64,000 nt of DNA, from assembly GCF_032854445.1 (NCBI RefSeq), contig NC_088301.1, positions 5,998,044-6,062,043 of the forward strand, in the 5' to 3' direction. How positions within the stretch are numbered: position 1 is the stretch's first letter; every line of letters begins with the position of its first letter. The notes beneath the pieces were generated by a model. That model was not told where the DNA came from. It did not search any database and saw only the letters and a program-made list of their open reading frames with translations. Source of the stretch: Liolophura sinensis (taxonomy: Eukaryota; Mollusca; Polyplacophora; Chitonida; Chitonidae). A program made the position numbers and the translations under genes. This document shows, one piece after another, positions 49,101 through 57,700 of the stretch.

Positions 49101-51183
49101 GTTGTTGTAAAGATAAGTAAACTTACATGGTCCGTCTTTACAATCTCCCTTTCTGTTATAGATCCTGAAGCTGTAGATGTTGTACTGTGTGTCCAGTGTC
49201 ACCGTCCAGTACGCGGATTGTACTCTCTCTCGTGTGTGAGTACATGTAATTGGTGTCCTTAACAACTCTTGTTCTGTCCCACCGTCCACGGCGAGTTCGG
49301 ATGTGTATTGCCTATAGATCGATGATTGTGTTGTGTTTCTCTTCAATGCCACATTCTCTGTTAACCAAAATATTAAAACAGACAACTATTAGACAGAACA
49401 GTTTCTCAGCATCGTAACGTTTGTTACACTAGAATTACTTTCATACAATAATATGCTGATAAAGACACCTAAACATTTGAACATGACAATGTCCGTGTGC
49501 CTGTACTATATAATATCATAAAAACAAATTGGCAAGATGTGTTCTAAGCAAAATAATGTTTTGTATATTAAGACTTTTAAACTCCTCCGTCCAAGTCGTA
49601 GTTTTTTGCGGAGAGTGTTCAGTGTTATAGCTCCACTCTAGCTATCAACATTAAAAACCGAACAATGGCTGATTTTGAAGTTCTAAAGCGGTCAAGCTTG
49701 TCTGGCTTTGTGTAGCGGCACACACGTTATTATCAGTTTATGCATTGTTACCTTTGTCACACTATACGGTGATGCTTACCTCTGGAGCAGATGGGACCAT
49801 CCAAACCAAGGCTACAGCTTTCGGAACATTCACCTGTCTCTTGATCACATCCACTCTGACAATTCTTGCATAGCTGCCCGAAAACTGAAATTAAAGCTGT
49901 TTATCTATAAACATGCACAACCAAAAATTAAATGATAGGTCTACAGTGAAACGCTGTGACAACTGTAGTTCCACAGCATACCCTGTTGTGTAAAGACGTA
50001 TTGTAGGGAGATCAGCAGCACGGCAAATGACCCAGGAGCCTCCTAATGCGGTCTCCTTGAGTTGAAGTCCAGGTCATGCTGTCTTCCTTTCTAGCCGCAC
50101 GTGAGACGGTCTTCTCACAACCTATGGGTTGTCGCGGGTTTTCCCCTGGCCCTGCCCTGTCCCTCCCACCATAATTCTGACAGCCACTGTATAAGTGAAA
50201 TGTTCTTGAGTACGGCGTAAAACACCCATCAAATTAAATAAATAATTTTATGTAGACAATGCTGACTAAACCAATATAGGTAAAGCGAACACGATGATAT
50301 ATATGACATACCAATACGATTTTATTGTAACCAATTGGGTACCTGTTATACATTCAAGGTAACCATATGGGCAGCTGTTATACATTCAGGGTAACCATAT
50401 GGGCACCTATTATACATTTAGGGTAACTATATGGGCACCTGTTATACATTCAGGATAACCATGTGGGCACCTGTTATACATTCAGGGTGACCATATGGGC
50501 TTTTAAGAGTGTTCACATGTATATAGTTACCCAGTACATATAGGTACAACCCAATAGTTCTATACGGAAAAACGCTTTCGCTGTTAGTATTATAAAAGGC
50601 ATCAGATTTGCATGCCGAGAAAGCTGCCTTAACATAGAGGTTTCTGTCACGTACACCATGTCCCGAATTATCGAGATACACTGTAGTGTACTTGAGATAT
50701 TTGATCCCCAATGCAAGGAAAGGAGTGCTGTCTAATGTACTCTTACAACGCCTTGTACTTATCACCACCATGTACAGCAGGTGACTAACGAATGTTACAC
50801 ACATCGTCTTCATGTAATATTTATATACTTATTTCATTGGAGTTTTACGCCGTACTCAAGAGTATTCACTTATTAGACGGCGACTGCATTATGGTGGGAG
50901 GAAATTGGGCTGAGCCCAGGAGATACCGAAGACACAAGCAGGTTACTGACAGGCAATCCTTCGTAGGGCCAGAGAGGAAACCAGCATGAACTGGTCATGA
51001 TTTAACAACGATGGTAAGAGGGGTCAATGCATGCACTAGCGCGGCAACGGATGCCTCTACTTCATGCAACAGATGTATAACTAAGTAATATACAGGTAAA
51101 TACCACTTTACGTATTACTTACCTAATGTTATGTATATCATCATGAGAAACACTCTGCTGATCTGTGGCTTATGGTTCTCCAT
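15971..51183 (-). CDS. Gene B: F5/8C-EGF transmembrane receptor with triplicated internal cassette
   Basis: One complete set of ends is present: E1 at 51123-51183, E2 at 49780-49884, E3 at 49127-49357 and E10 at 15971-16169. Between them lie three E4-E9 blocks (III, II, I in transcript order). Using a single cassette the exons sum to 1506 nt, 501 residues plus stop. Each E4-E8 set is 807 nt and phase 1 at both ends, so two or three sets could also be chained in frame if the intervening TM exons are skipped. Every TM exon (38797, 29435, 20073) is phase-compatible with E10. The predicted cassette proteins are identical, so choosing among them would not change the product today. Second and third cassettes carry only the C-terminal half of the F5/8 domain, so a chained product would contain orphan half-domains. 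A single-cassette mRNA is the more conservative model. Confidence 0.75.
16480..17480. repeat. Degenerate TGAGGTGTA/TGAGGTACA repeat region (E9-E10 intron, gene B)
   Basis: Two clusters (16480-16690, 17215-17480) of irregularly spaced motifs such as 'cctgaggtaca', 'tgtgaggtata' and 'gtacacctca' in both orientations. Probably an old decayed tandem repeat. Confidence 0.55.
18163..18229 (-). repeat. tRNA-like relic (SINE head or tRNA pseudogene)
   Basis: The minus strand reads ...TGGCTGATTGGTCC...GAGGGTTTAATCCC, resembling boxes A and B with spacing suitable for a tRNA. Acceptor stem pairing is poor. Copies lie in units II and III and at about 56765-56820. Confidence 0.25.
18714..18757. repeat. 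G-rich plus alternating GT/GC tract
   Basis: Three G runs (5, 6, 5) followed by 'gcgtgcgtgtgtgtgcgtgt'. Alternating purine-pyrimidine of this kind can adopt Z-DNA. Also at about 28076 and 37438; the gene C counterpart near 57400 has 'tatatata' instead of the G runs. Confidence 0.6.
19814..19937 (-). mobile_element. SINE 3' fragment downstream of E9, unit I
   Basis: Identical placement, with AATAAA repeats on the coding strand. Confidence 0.6.
20073..20175 (-). CDS. Gene B E9, cassette I (TM exon nearest to the tail exon)
   Basis: The TM exon closest to E10 (intron 16170-20072, 3.9 kb, similar to the 4.1 kb between E9 and E10 in gene C). By position it is the original partner of E10. Confidence 0.75.
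20698..20897 (-). mobile_element. tRNA-derived SINE, gene B unit I
   Basis: Carries the same internal shortening as gene A. Confidence 0.65.
21028..21177 (-). CDS. Gene B E8, cassette I
   Basis: Intact EGF module 5. If all cassettes were chained this would be the membrane-proximal module. Confidence 0.65.
21724..21870 (-). CDS. Gene B E7, cassette I
   Basis: Intact EGF module 4 with DAKYGNC. Confidence 0.65.
22249..22398 (-). CDS. Gene B E6, cassette I
   Basis: Intact EGF module 3 carrying the seven-cysteine variant. Confidence 0.65.
22792..23894. mobile_element. Mariner/pogo-like element, gene B unit I
   Basis: About 20 bp shorter than in gene A, because 'cacgcacttaacagccgatt' is missing; gene C has it, so the loss is specific to gene B. 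Confidence 0.5.
25331..25480 (-). CDS. Gene B E5, cassette I
   Basis: Intact EGF module 2, identical in predicted protein to cassettes II and III. Confidence 0.65.
26178..26387 (-). CDS. Gene B E4, cassette I
   Basis: Intact C-terminal F5/8 half, the last of three in transcript order. Confidence 0.65.
29176..29299 (-). mobile_element. SINE 3' fragment downstream of E9, unit II
   Basis: Unit II copy. Confidence 0.6.
29435..29537 (-). CDS. Gene B E9, cassette II (TM exon)
   Basis: Intact TM exon. It is phase-compatible with E10 at 16169 over a 13.3-kb intron. Confidence 0.62.
30060..30259 (-). mobile_element. tRNA-derived SINE, gene B unit II
   Basis: Unit II copy of the same insertion. Confidence 0.65.
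30390..30539 (-). CDS. Gene B E8, cassette II
   Basis: Intact EGF module 5, identical in predicted protein to the other cassettes. Confidence 0.65.
31086..31232 (-). CDS. Gene B E7, cassette II
   Basis: Intact EGF module 4, identical in predicted protein to cassettes I and III. Confidence 0.65.
31611..31760 (-). CDS. Gene B E6, cassette II
   Basis: Intact EGF module 3 with the same Cys-to-Ser change, so the change predates the triplication. Confidence 0.65.
32154..33256. mobile_element. Mariner/pogo-like element, gene B unit II
   Basis: Carried along by the unit duplication. Confidence 0.5.
34693..34842 (-). CDS. Gene B E5, cassette II
   Basis: Intact EGF module 2, same protein as in cassette III. 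The intron 18 bases 3' of the donor carries 'catgtatgg' shared with cassette I, against 'catgtttgg' in cassette III and gene A. Confidence 0.65.
35540..35749 (-). CDS. Gene B E4, cassette II
   Basis: Intact C-terminal F5/8 half with correct splice borders but no E3 of its own within its repeat unit. It can be used only by skipping cassette III or by chaining after E8 of cassette III. Confidence 0.65.
38538..38661 (-). mobile_element. SINE 3' fragment downstream of E9, unit III
   Basis: Unit III copy. Confidence 0.6.
38797..38899 (-). CDS. Gene B E9, cassette III (TM exon)
   Basis: Same TM helix. Joined to the distant E10 (intron about 22.6 kb) it would give the full receptor. Joined to E4 of cassette II the codons read ATG CGG TAA, ending the protein two residues after the helix. 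Confidence 0.7.
39422..39621 (-). mobile_element. tRNA-derived SINE, gene B unit III
   Basis: Unit III copy of the same insertion. Confidence 0.65.
39752..39901 (-). CDS. Gene B E8, cassette III
   Basis: EGF module 5, protein identical to gene A. Phase 1 at its donor lets it join E9 of this cassette or E4 of cassette II without a frame change. Confidence 0.8.
40448..40594 (-). CDS. Gene B E7, cassette III
   Basis: EGF module 4 with DAKYGNC and PRCMPGY variants relative to gene A; all eight cysteines are kept. Confidence 0.8.
40973..41122 (-). CDS. Gene B E6, cassette III
   Basis: EGF module 3 with the fifth cysteine replaced (QLSSDTVSG instead of QLSCDTVSG), leaving seven Cys. This predicts a free partner cysteine or a missing disulfide. 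Confidence 0.78.
41516..42618. mobile_element. Mariner/pogo-like element, gene B unit III
   Basis: Carried along by the unit duplication. Confidence 0.5.
44055..44204 (-). CDS. Gene B E5, cassette III
   Basis: EGF module 2, protein identical to gene A. The intron just upstream has a run of seven A where cassettes I and II have six, a marker for telling cassettes apart. Confidence 0.8.
44903..45112 (-). CDS. Gene B E4, cassette III
   Basis: First C-terminal F5/8 half met after E3 in transcript order (intron about 4.0 kb), so the default partner of E3. Predicted protein identical to gene A E4. Confidence 0.8.
47283..47592 (-). mobile_element. Same SINE insertion in gene B
   Basis: Same position and same target-site duplication as in gene A, so the insertion predates the A/B duplication. 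Confidence 0.8.
48170..48926 (+). mobile_element. Same solo LTR-like fossil in gene B
   Basis: Same length and position relative to E3 and E4, hence older than the A/B split or spread by conversion with the surrounding block. Confidence 0.45.
49127..49357 (-). CDS. Gene B E3: N-terminal half of F5/8 type C domain
   Basis: Same 231-nt frame as gene A. The variable loop reads SSIYRQYTSELAVDGG and, further on, LLRTPITCTHT. Five residues differ from gene A in about 27 positions and none after THT within the exon. It is the sole E3 available to the three E4 copies downstream. Confidence 0.8.
49780..49884 (-). CDS. Gene B E2: short EGF-like module
   Basis: Same borders as gene A E2. It reads ...ETGECSESCSLGLDGPICSR, so the usual aromatic in GWDG is Leu here. 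Confidence 0.72.
50025..50245 (+). mobile_element. tRNA-derived SINE, gene B E1-E2 intron
   Basis: Shared insertion with gene A, several percent diverged. Confidence 0.65.
50325..50500. repeat. 32-bp intronic minisatellite, gene B
   Basis: Same copy number and same order of variant copies (cagctg, cacctat, ggataacc) as gene A, so it has been stable since duplication. Confidence 0.85.
50828..51058 (-). mobile_element. Decayed SINE near gene B E1
   Basis: Nearly identical to the gene A copy despite its age, part of a low-divergence patch. Confidence 0.6.
51123..51183 (-). CDS. Gene B E1: signal peptide
   Basis: MENHKPQISRVFLMMIYITL plus a split Gly codon, with donor GTAAGT. Relative to gene A there is G to E at residue 2, V to I at 8 and V to M in the core, all compatible with a signal peptide. 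This is the only E1 between 15971 and 51183, which argues for a single promoter driving the whole triplicated locus. Confidence 0.72.
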
Positions 51184-51245
51184 GTCTACCAGGAATCTTC
51201 GCAAACCGCCTTAGATTACAAAAAGTTATTCACCTCTATCCGGCG

Positions 51246-51255
51246 AGGATTTCCC
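51246..51255 (-). promoter_or_regulatory. κB-like site upstream of gene B start
   Basis: The same 10-mer GGGAAATCCT at the same distance from the gene B start codon. Confidence 0.2.
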
Positions 51256-52063
51256 ACCATCAAGCTGTTCTCACGAAACATAGAATGTTTCTAAAAGTTA
51301 TTATCTTCACATATACAAGTTCTAGCCATATGTAATTTAGGAAAATCCAATCGAAATGCGCAGATTCAATCATTAGTCCATCTGAAATCCATCATTAGAC
51401 ACGAGATAAAGTAGATCTAAGAGTGTGTATCGGTCCCACTGGTAAAGCGTTTTTGTCAGTTTTTAAACTGTTTGCCTGTATACAGACAGATATACGTGCT
51501 GAGAATCTGTATATGTGTGCGGCATTTCACAAAAGCATGCCCTGATGTCTTTGTGTTCACTTTTGTCGATATTTATGTCGTCGCACAAAGCGTATATCTA
51601 CTATCGGCAGAATGGCAGATACTAAAATTACGTAAAGGGACACAGCCTGTATTCTTCTGTTGATCTTAATGTGTGGTGTATTGTTGTATACATCGTCAGT
51701 GCCCAAACTAAATGCAGATCACAGTGTTACTGAAACATCTTGAGAATGGCATTAGGCAACAAGTAAACACCTACATGTACCTGGCCTGGCTATACTGTGC
51801 TCTATTGAGATATTCGTGTCACTAACCAGGAAGTCACGCGCCCGTTGTATTAGTTATATGCAGCTGAATAGATGCAAAAAGAATGAATGTGTCTGTTACG
51901 CATGCGCAAATTTACCTCCAGCTTTAAACCATAGTGATTACTTCATACACAAATTCCCTTCTATAACTATATGTACACGACTTTCAGGTTGGTTGTAGCT
52001 GCAACTTTTAACACTCGGCTTTAGCACACAGAAAAGGTCATTCTGGATTCAAATACCCATGGT

Positions 52064-52297
52064 ATGAAGGAAATGTCAGCCTACAAAACAGTGTATGATT
52101 TGCAGATTTACTGTAGGCCTTTCATGTCTACCTGTAAGCACCTTGTTTTTCGCCATGCTTTCCAGACGTATTTCTGTCTGGATAACTTCCACCAAGTGTT
52201 AGTCTGTGGTGAGGTAATCACTACAGAACGTTTAACGAATTTGTGCCGTCCCAGGTCTACTGACACAAAACAGGATTTTAGGGAAACAGTCCATTAA
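52064..52297 (+). CDS. Uncharacterised short ORF upstream of gene B
   Basis: Paralogue of the 77-residue frame upstream of gene A, beginning MKEMSAYKTVYDLQIYC. Same caveats. Confidence 0.15.
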   Translation: MKEMSAYKTVYDLQIYCRPFMSTCKHLVFRHAFQTYFCLDNFHQVLVCGEVITTERLTNLCRPRSTDTKQDFRETVH

Positions 52298-52970
52298 CAA
52301 CAAGAACAACACAAATACCATAAAGTATAACAACCTTCTAATCGATGCGACTGCTGTATTATATGTAGGTGTTTTGCCCATAAGACTTTTCTTATGTGCT
52401 ATCGTTTCACACATACCATTCATCAAGATCTGGAGTTGAACACCTGCCCCTAATCAACAAATGCTTTCTGTCTCTAGTCACGTTTCATTCCAATAAAACA
52501 TTTACATATTTACATGTAAGAGCTGCTACATATGTTAACACACGTGCTCTTCATGCAACTTGGTCCAAGATTTTCCTTCAAATAAAGTACTGGAGCAAGG
52601 ATTGGACAATATCTCCACAAAGACATTATAGATAGGGAATACATTAGAAATGTCAGCTTTGTTTTGTTGCAACAAGTAGCAGGAATTTTGTTTGTTTTGG
52701 ATTAAACATTATTTGCCCAGGGTCACTACCCATGCCCAGTGGCACTACCATGGTGACATAAATGGTATCATTTTATTTCCAATAGTTATAAACATGGTGA
52801 TCGTGCTGGGTATGTTGGTTTATTAATTTGTTAGGAAGAGTGGTAGCTGTGTCACGTGCATATCTGTACATATAAACTCACCAATGTGTGCAGCTGTACT
52901 TTGATAAACTCCTTATTCTTATCCAAGTTTTGTGATGCACAATTATACACTGCCAATCACTTACATTGTA

Positions 52971-53304
52971 CAATGACTCACAAATCATTAATTAGACACA
53001 ATTTTATCTCCTGAACATTGTATTCCAGATAGTTGAAGTACCAATTAACCATAAAGAGCGCTAAGGAACGCTTTTGCAATTTAAATTTCAGTTTTATTCA
53101 GACAATGTTGAGCCATTTAATATACTTTTTTTTATACAATGACTCACAAATCATTAATTAGACACAATTTTATCTCCTGAACATTGTATTCCAGATAGTT
53201 GAAGTACCAATTAACCATAAAGAGCGCTAAGGAACGCTTTTGCAATTTAAATTTCAGTTTTATTCAGACAATGTTGAGCCATTTAATATACTTTTTGTAC
53301 TAGC
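52971..53304. repeat. 167-bp tandem duplication in B-C intergenic region
   Basis: 'caatgactcacaaatcatta' starts at 52971 and again at 53138. The A-B intergenic region has one copy (about 14538-14700), so the duplication is specific to this spacer. Confidence 0.85.
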
Positions 53305-53924
53305 ATCATATAAAATTATTATAAAAGGTTTTTTTCAAAACTGTCTGTTGGGTTTCAAACGCCCAGTTCTTTGACTTGGTTCCGAATTGAAGACATTTAC
53401 CCCGAATTCTGCACTGACTGAATAATATGGACACACAGATATTATAATAGGCTGATGTCACACCACATATTTCTTTACTGTTACTTCGCGTATGTTTAAT
53501 ATTTAGACGAATTTATGGGAGGTTAAAAGTTGTTACATATAGGCGTTAAACCCAAGTCAAATATATAATTAAAAAGTAATAAAAGAAATTATGCAAGTTC
53601 TCAGAGCCAATTAAAATATGGAACCACGAAAGAAATTATTATTTTGTTTCATCATTTATTGATAATATTTTACACCACCTACATACATATTGTATAATCT
53701 CTCCTCAGCTTGTACAGTGAGAATAATATCAAGGTGGAGGAATTGTTCCAACTCATGGTGGAATATTTTCTGAATTCCTCAAGTATGTCAAGAAATGTGG
53801 ATTAACCATGAAGACAAAATGCTGCGATTGAACATATTTGATGCTGATTTTGTTAAGATTTTTGTTTTCCGACATATTTCGTAAAACACGTCATGAATAG
53901 GCCTATAATTCAATGTCAGCAGGG

Positions 53925-54019
53925 GAAGCCAGCGTGAGCTGGACTTACATCACAGTGATGTCTTTGGTAGGGGGCACCCGGAAATATGCTTCTGTGCTAG
54001 CACGCTAAACACTCGGCCA
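53925..54019 (-). mobile_element. SINE head fragment, B-C intergenic region
   Basis: Same insertion, lacking the last bases of the head. Confidence 0.5.
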
Positions 54020-54290
54020 GTTTAAAATTTTAAGAAAAGTACATGTATATAAAAAGGCTGTGTTGAAACTCTCCGATGTATACAGCCAGCCTACATGTCA
54101 GGCAACAAAAGAAAAAAATTAAACGACAGATCTGCCGCATGCAGACCGTACATGACAATTTGTGGTTAGTATTTTGACCAGTTTTGTGAAATTTTGACTG
54201 GATAGGCAAATTGAGAAGGCTTGAATCGAGTTCTATTAATAAAGCCTTTTTGGACAGATCTGTTATATTAGTCCCAAGACATAAGTGTCA

Positions 54291-54296
54291 TTTATT
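54291..54296 (-). promoter_or_regulatory. Candidate poly(A) signal of gene C
   Basis: AATAAA about 265 bases after the gene C stop, in the same local context (GTGCAATAAATG) as in gene B. Confidence 0.4.
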
Positions 54297-54559
54297 GCAC
54301 AGTTGAAAGGATAACTTCCACGGTATACGGGATAACTGAAATGGGCAAAACAACCTCATTGTTTAAGACCTGGAACTCCAAGCCATACGCTGTTCTGTCT
54401 CCATATTGTTCTACATCATTGAATAAAACTGTTAATATGTGTTAATCAGTTAAAAATATCCCATATTGTGGCATGCCCAACGCTAACGACGGCTTATGTC
54501 CAAAACATTCGCAACTGTTTATCGTGGATTATCTTGATCACACGGCTCTACCATTAAAC

Positions 54560-54758
54560 TCAACGGCTGTTCTGACGAATGGCTTCATAAGGGTGTTCTT
54601 CTACCGAATTCTGGTTCCATGCACCATACATCCGTTCTGGCTCGGATATTTCATTTCTTTCTTCAACTTCCGACGGAGCTGATCTCTCCTGGGCTGCAGC
54701 ACTGTTTGGTTCAGACTGCGTAGCGCCGCCTGTTTGTAGGTTTCGCTGAAACCTCCTC
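54560..54758 (-). CDS. Gene C E10: cytoplasmic tail and stop
   Basis: Starts RRFQRNLQTGGATQSEPNSA and ends ERMYGAWNQNSVEEHPYEAI-RQNSR-stop. Relative to gene B, YDAW has become YGAW, while EEHPYEAIRQNSR is unchanged, which suggests that the second tyrosine is the constrained one. Confidence 0.75.
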
Positions 54759-57700
54759 CTGAAAAATAAGCAATTAAAAAATAAGTGACTCAACGCTAGA
54801 GTAATATAAAAAAGACAAATCCTAGGTTGGCAAGCAGTGCATTACTTGGCTTGTAGTGAATTATAGACATTGTGTGCTAACAATACAATGTATTCATTGT
54901 TCTACAACATACTTTGATTAACTATGTATAACTATGTAACTATGTATGTATATGTAGAATTTAGAGGAGCTTCATCTGTTCATTAGTAGCTCTTTCTTGC
55001 CTGATAAGATAGCCCCCGGCTTTTCCCAAGACGCACTAGATATACACCCTTACCCTTATAAGATATACTGGAGGTATAGATACTTGAGGTACATCAGGGG
55101 TGTACCATTGAGGTATAACATATCTGATCTGAGGTGTATGTGAGGTATAATGAAGGTGTAACTGAGGTTCTGACAATTATGCAAAGTAATACCTCCAGTA
55201 CACCTAAAGTACACCTCAGTGCAGGTGTAACCTGGGACAAGTAGGTGAAAAACTGAATGTCTGAGGTGCAGAGCTTCGATAGAGAACAGCTGCAAAACAC
55301 TTAGATTTTGGCTGAATAAATTATGGATCAAATTGTAAGTTGTAATTATTTGTTTACAGTAGGCCTATCTGTAAATCTCAGCTGGTTTACAACATCAACA
55401 GTGATATACATTTACACGAGGCTTCCTAGCTGATTCATCAACATTTAGTACTACTCCTTTTCCGTGAAATTTAAAGTTTTTCGTGTGCCCACACATCGTT
55501 CAAATCCTGCACCAGAAAGCATCGGCCAGTGCATAATTGGGTTTGTTTTCCCACAGCCTAGACATGCACATTGTTAGGGGCAGTCATCTTGGAATAATCG
55601 AGGGGACAATATATTTATGCTTGCTCATTGGTCAATATTTGCCAAAAAATGCGAAATCGGTATAAGGTGTGGAAAAGGTTTGTATTCATTTAGTAAACAG
55701 TGTTGTTTTGCACATGCATAAACATTTGTAATTTTGTAGTCACCTTTTTCTTTAAAATAAAATGTGAACATCACATTTCTTATTTTAAAACTGTCCAAGG
55801 TTCTAAGGTGTACCTGAGGTACATCATTCAATTTTTTGAACTTTCAATGTTTCTGAGTTTTACGTCAGGTATATCTTCTAACTGTTTTTTTTCTCAAACT
55901 TGCTGAGGTGAGTTCTGAGGTATATCTCTTTAGTGCTTATATTTTTCAGACTTGCTGAGGTGTCTCTGAGGTACATTATCTCATACTCAAAAAAGGCTCT
56001 TTCCTGAGCAATATCTGATGTGTATACATGTGGCTGGGGTATACTTGGGGTACACCTCATCTATGCCTCACACTCCTTCACAAAGTGAGATATGGTAATT
56101 AAGTTAAGTGCAAAGGGTTTTTTTACTCTTACTCCACCCATATTAAGTGTAACCATGATATACGTGAGTATTTGTCACAAATTTTCAAATTTGTGCTTGA
56201 CTAGCTCTGTTCCGGCACTTACACATTTTCAAATACTGTGTAATTATCTTGTAAGACAGTGTTATATCCCTCCCGGCCATTGACCCTATCGATAATTCTG
56301 GAAATTTCTGATAGTAATAATCATTCATGATTGATTATTTATCTCAAGGTACACGAGTTTGGTCAATATATTTAATGCTATGAACTATGGAATTCCCAAA
56401 CATGGTATCTTACATGGTACCTTACATGAATATGTGAGGACCACTGTAGCTTTTAATTTACACTTATGGGAATGAAAAGAGATCTACTCATTGTTTTAGT
56501 TCAAGCCATTGTCTGAGAAATTTCTTAGGTATGTTTTAATTAAGATATTGTGTGTATTTTCCATGCAATAAGGATTATTTTGAGTTCAGTATATACAACA
56601 TATAGTTGACTATGAATTTACAGAAATATCACATACATCAAAGTCAGTTGGATAGATACAGACACATATGTAATGTGAAAACATGCACACCACATTGAGG
56701 TCTTCAAGAAACGTTTAACTGTGTCTAACACTTATCGCCACTAAAGTACTTACTGAAAGCTGGGATTGAACCCTCACCTTGTGTATTGAAATACAGGACC
56801 AATCAGCCATGACCCGCTCTCTATATGAATAATAACATACATGTATATAAACATCTTAAGTGGTGATGATGAGTGGGAGGCTTTTCATCTGAAGACTATG
56901 TACAAGAATCTGTAGTTAATGGTGAAACAAATCAGGTTTGAGGACTTCACTGGGTAATTGTATTTTTTTTTATAAACTGTGATTACGAAGAATGTGTTGG
57001 CTGTGTGTAAGCTTCTGGGTATACTGTGAAACTAAGATCATGTCTCAGTGACTTTCAATTTTATTCTAAAATTCTCAGCTTTTTAAATTTCTTTTTTGAT
57101 CATGAGGAATTGTGTTTGATGGAATTTATTTATTTGATGAGTGTTTCATGGTGGTACTCAAGAATATTTCACTTATACAATGAGAGCCAGAGATATGATG
57201 GAACATAACCAGTACCGGTAGGCCTACAGCCTGATTTTTAAACCCACATCTGTTCATAATCATTTCCATTCATCGTCAAAACTATTTCATTTCCTAATTA
57301 TAAAATTAGCTGATATGACGAAAGAGAAATTAAAGTAAAACAGTGCATACTCAGTAAAATGAAAGCCACTGAAAGTATCACTAGCAAAGATCTATATATA
57401 TTTGTGTATGGGTTTGCGCGTGCGTGTGTGTACGTGTGTACGCAATCGAATCTGTAGAACCTCTTTGAAAGCCTGGCAATATGGCTCACTGAGGCTCTGG
57501 TATGAGGATGACTGAGGAGATTCCCGCTTAAGTGTTACGTTATTGGTTGGATGACACCGTGTGGTCTTACCAGTCCATCTATGCAAGCTTCCGTCTTTAA
57601 ATGGCAGAACAACTGAGAGAATAGACAGCGCTTTTGTAAAACTGATGGAGATTTTACTCCGCGCTTTTGTGTACGCAAGCAGTAGCTTAGTGGTTGGAAC

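Larger units (their letters stand above)
51184..54559. other. B-C intergenic region
   Basis: Counterpart of the A-B spacer with three private differences: about 20 extra bases near 51520-51540, the 167-bp tandem duplication, and about 44 extra bases at 54219-54260 containing an AAGGCTT/AAGCCTT inverted pair. Confidence 0.6.
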
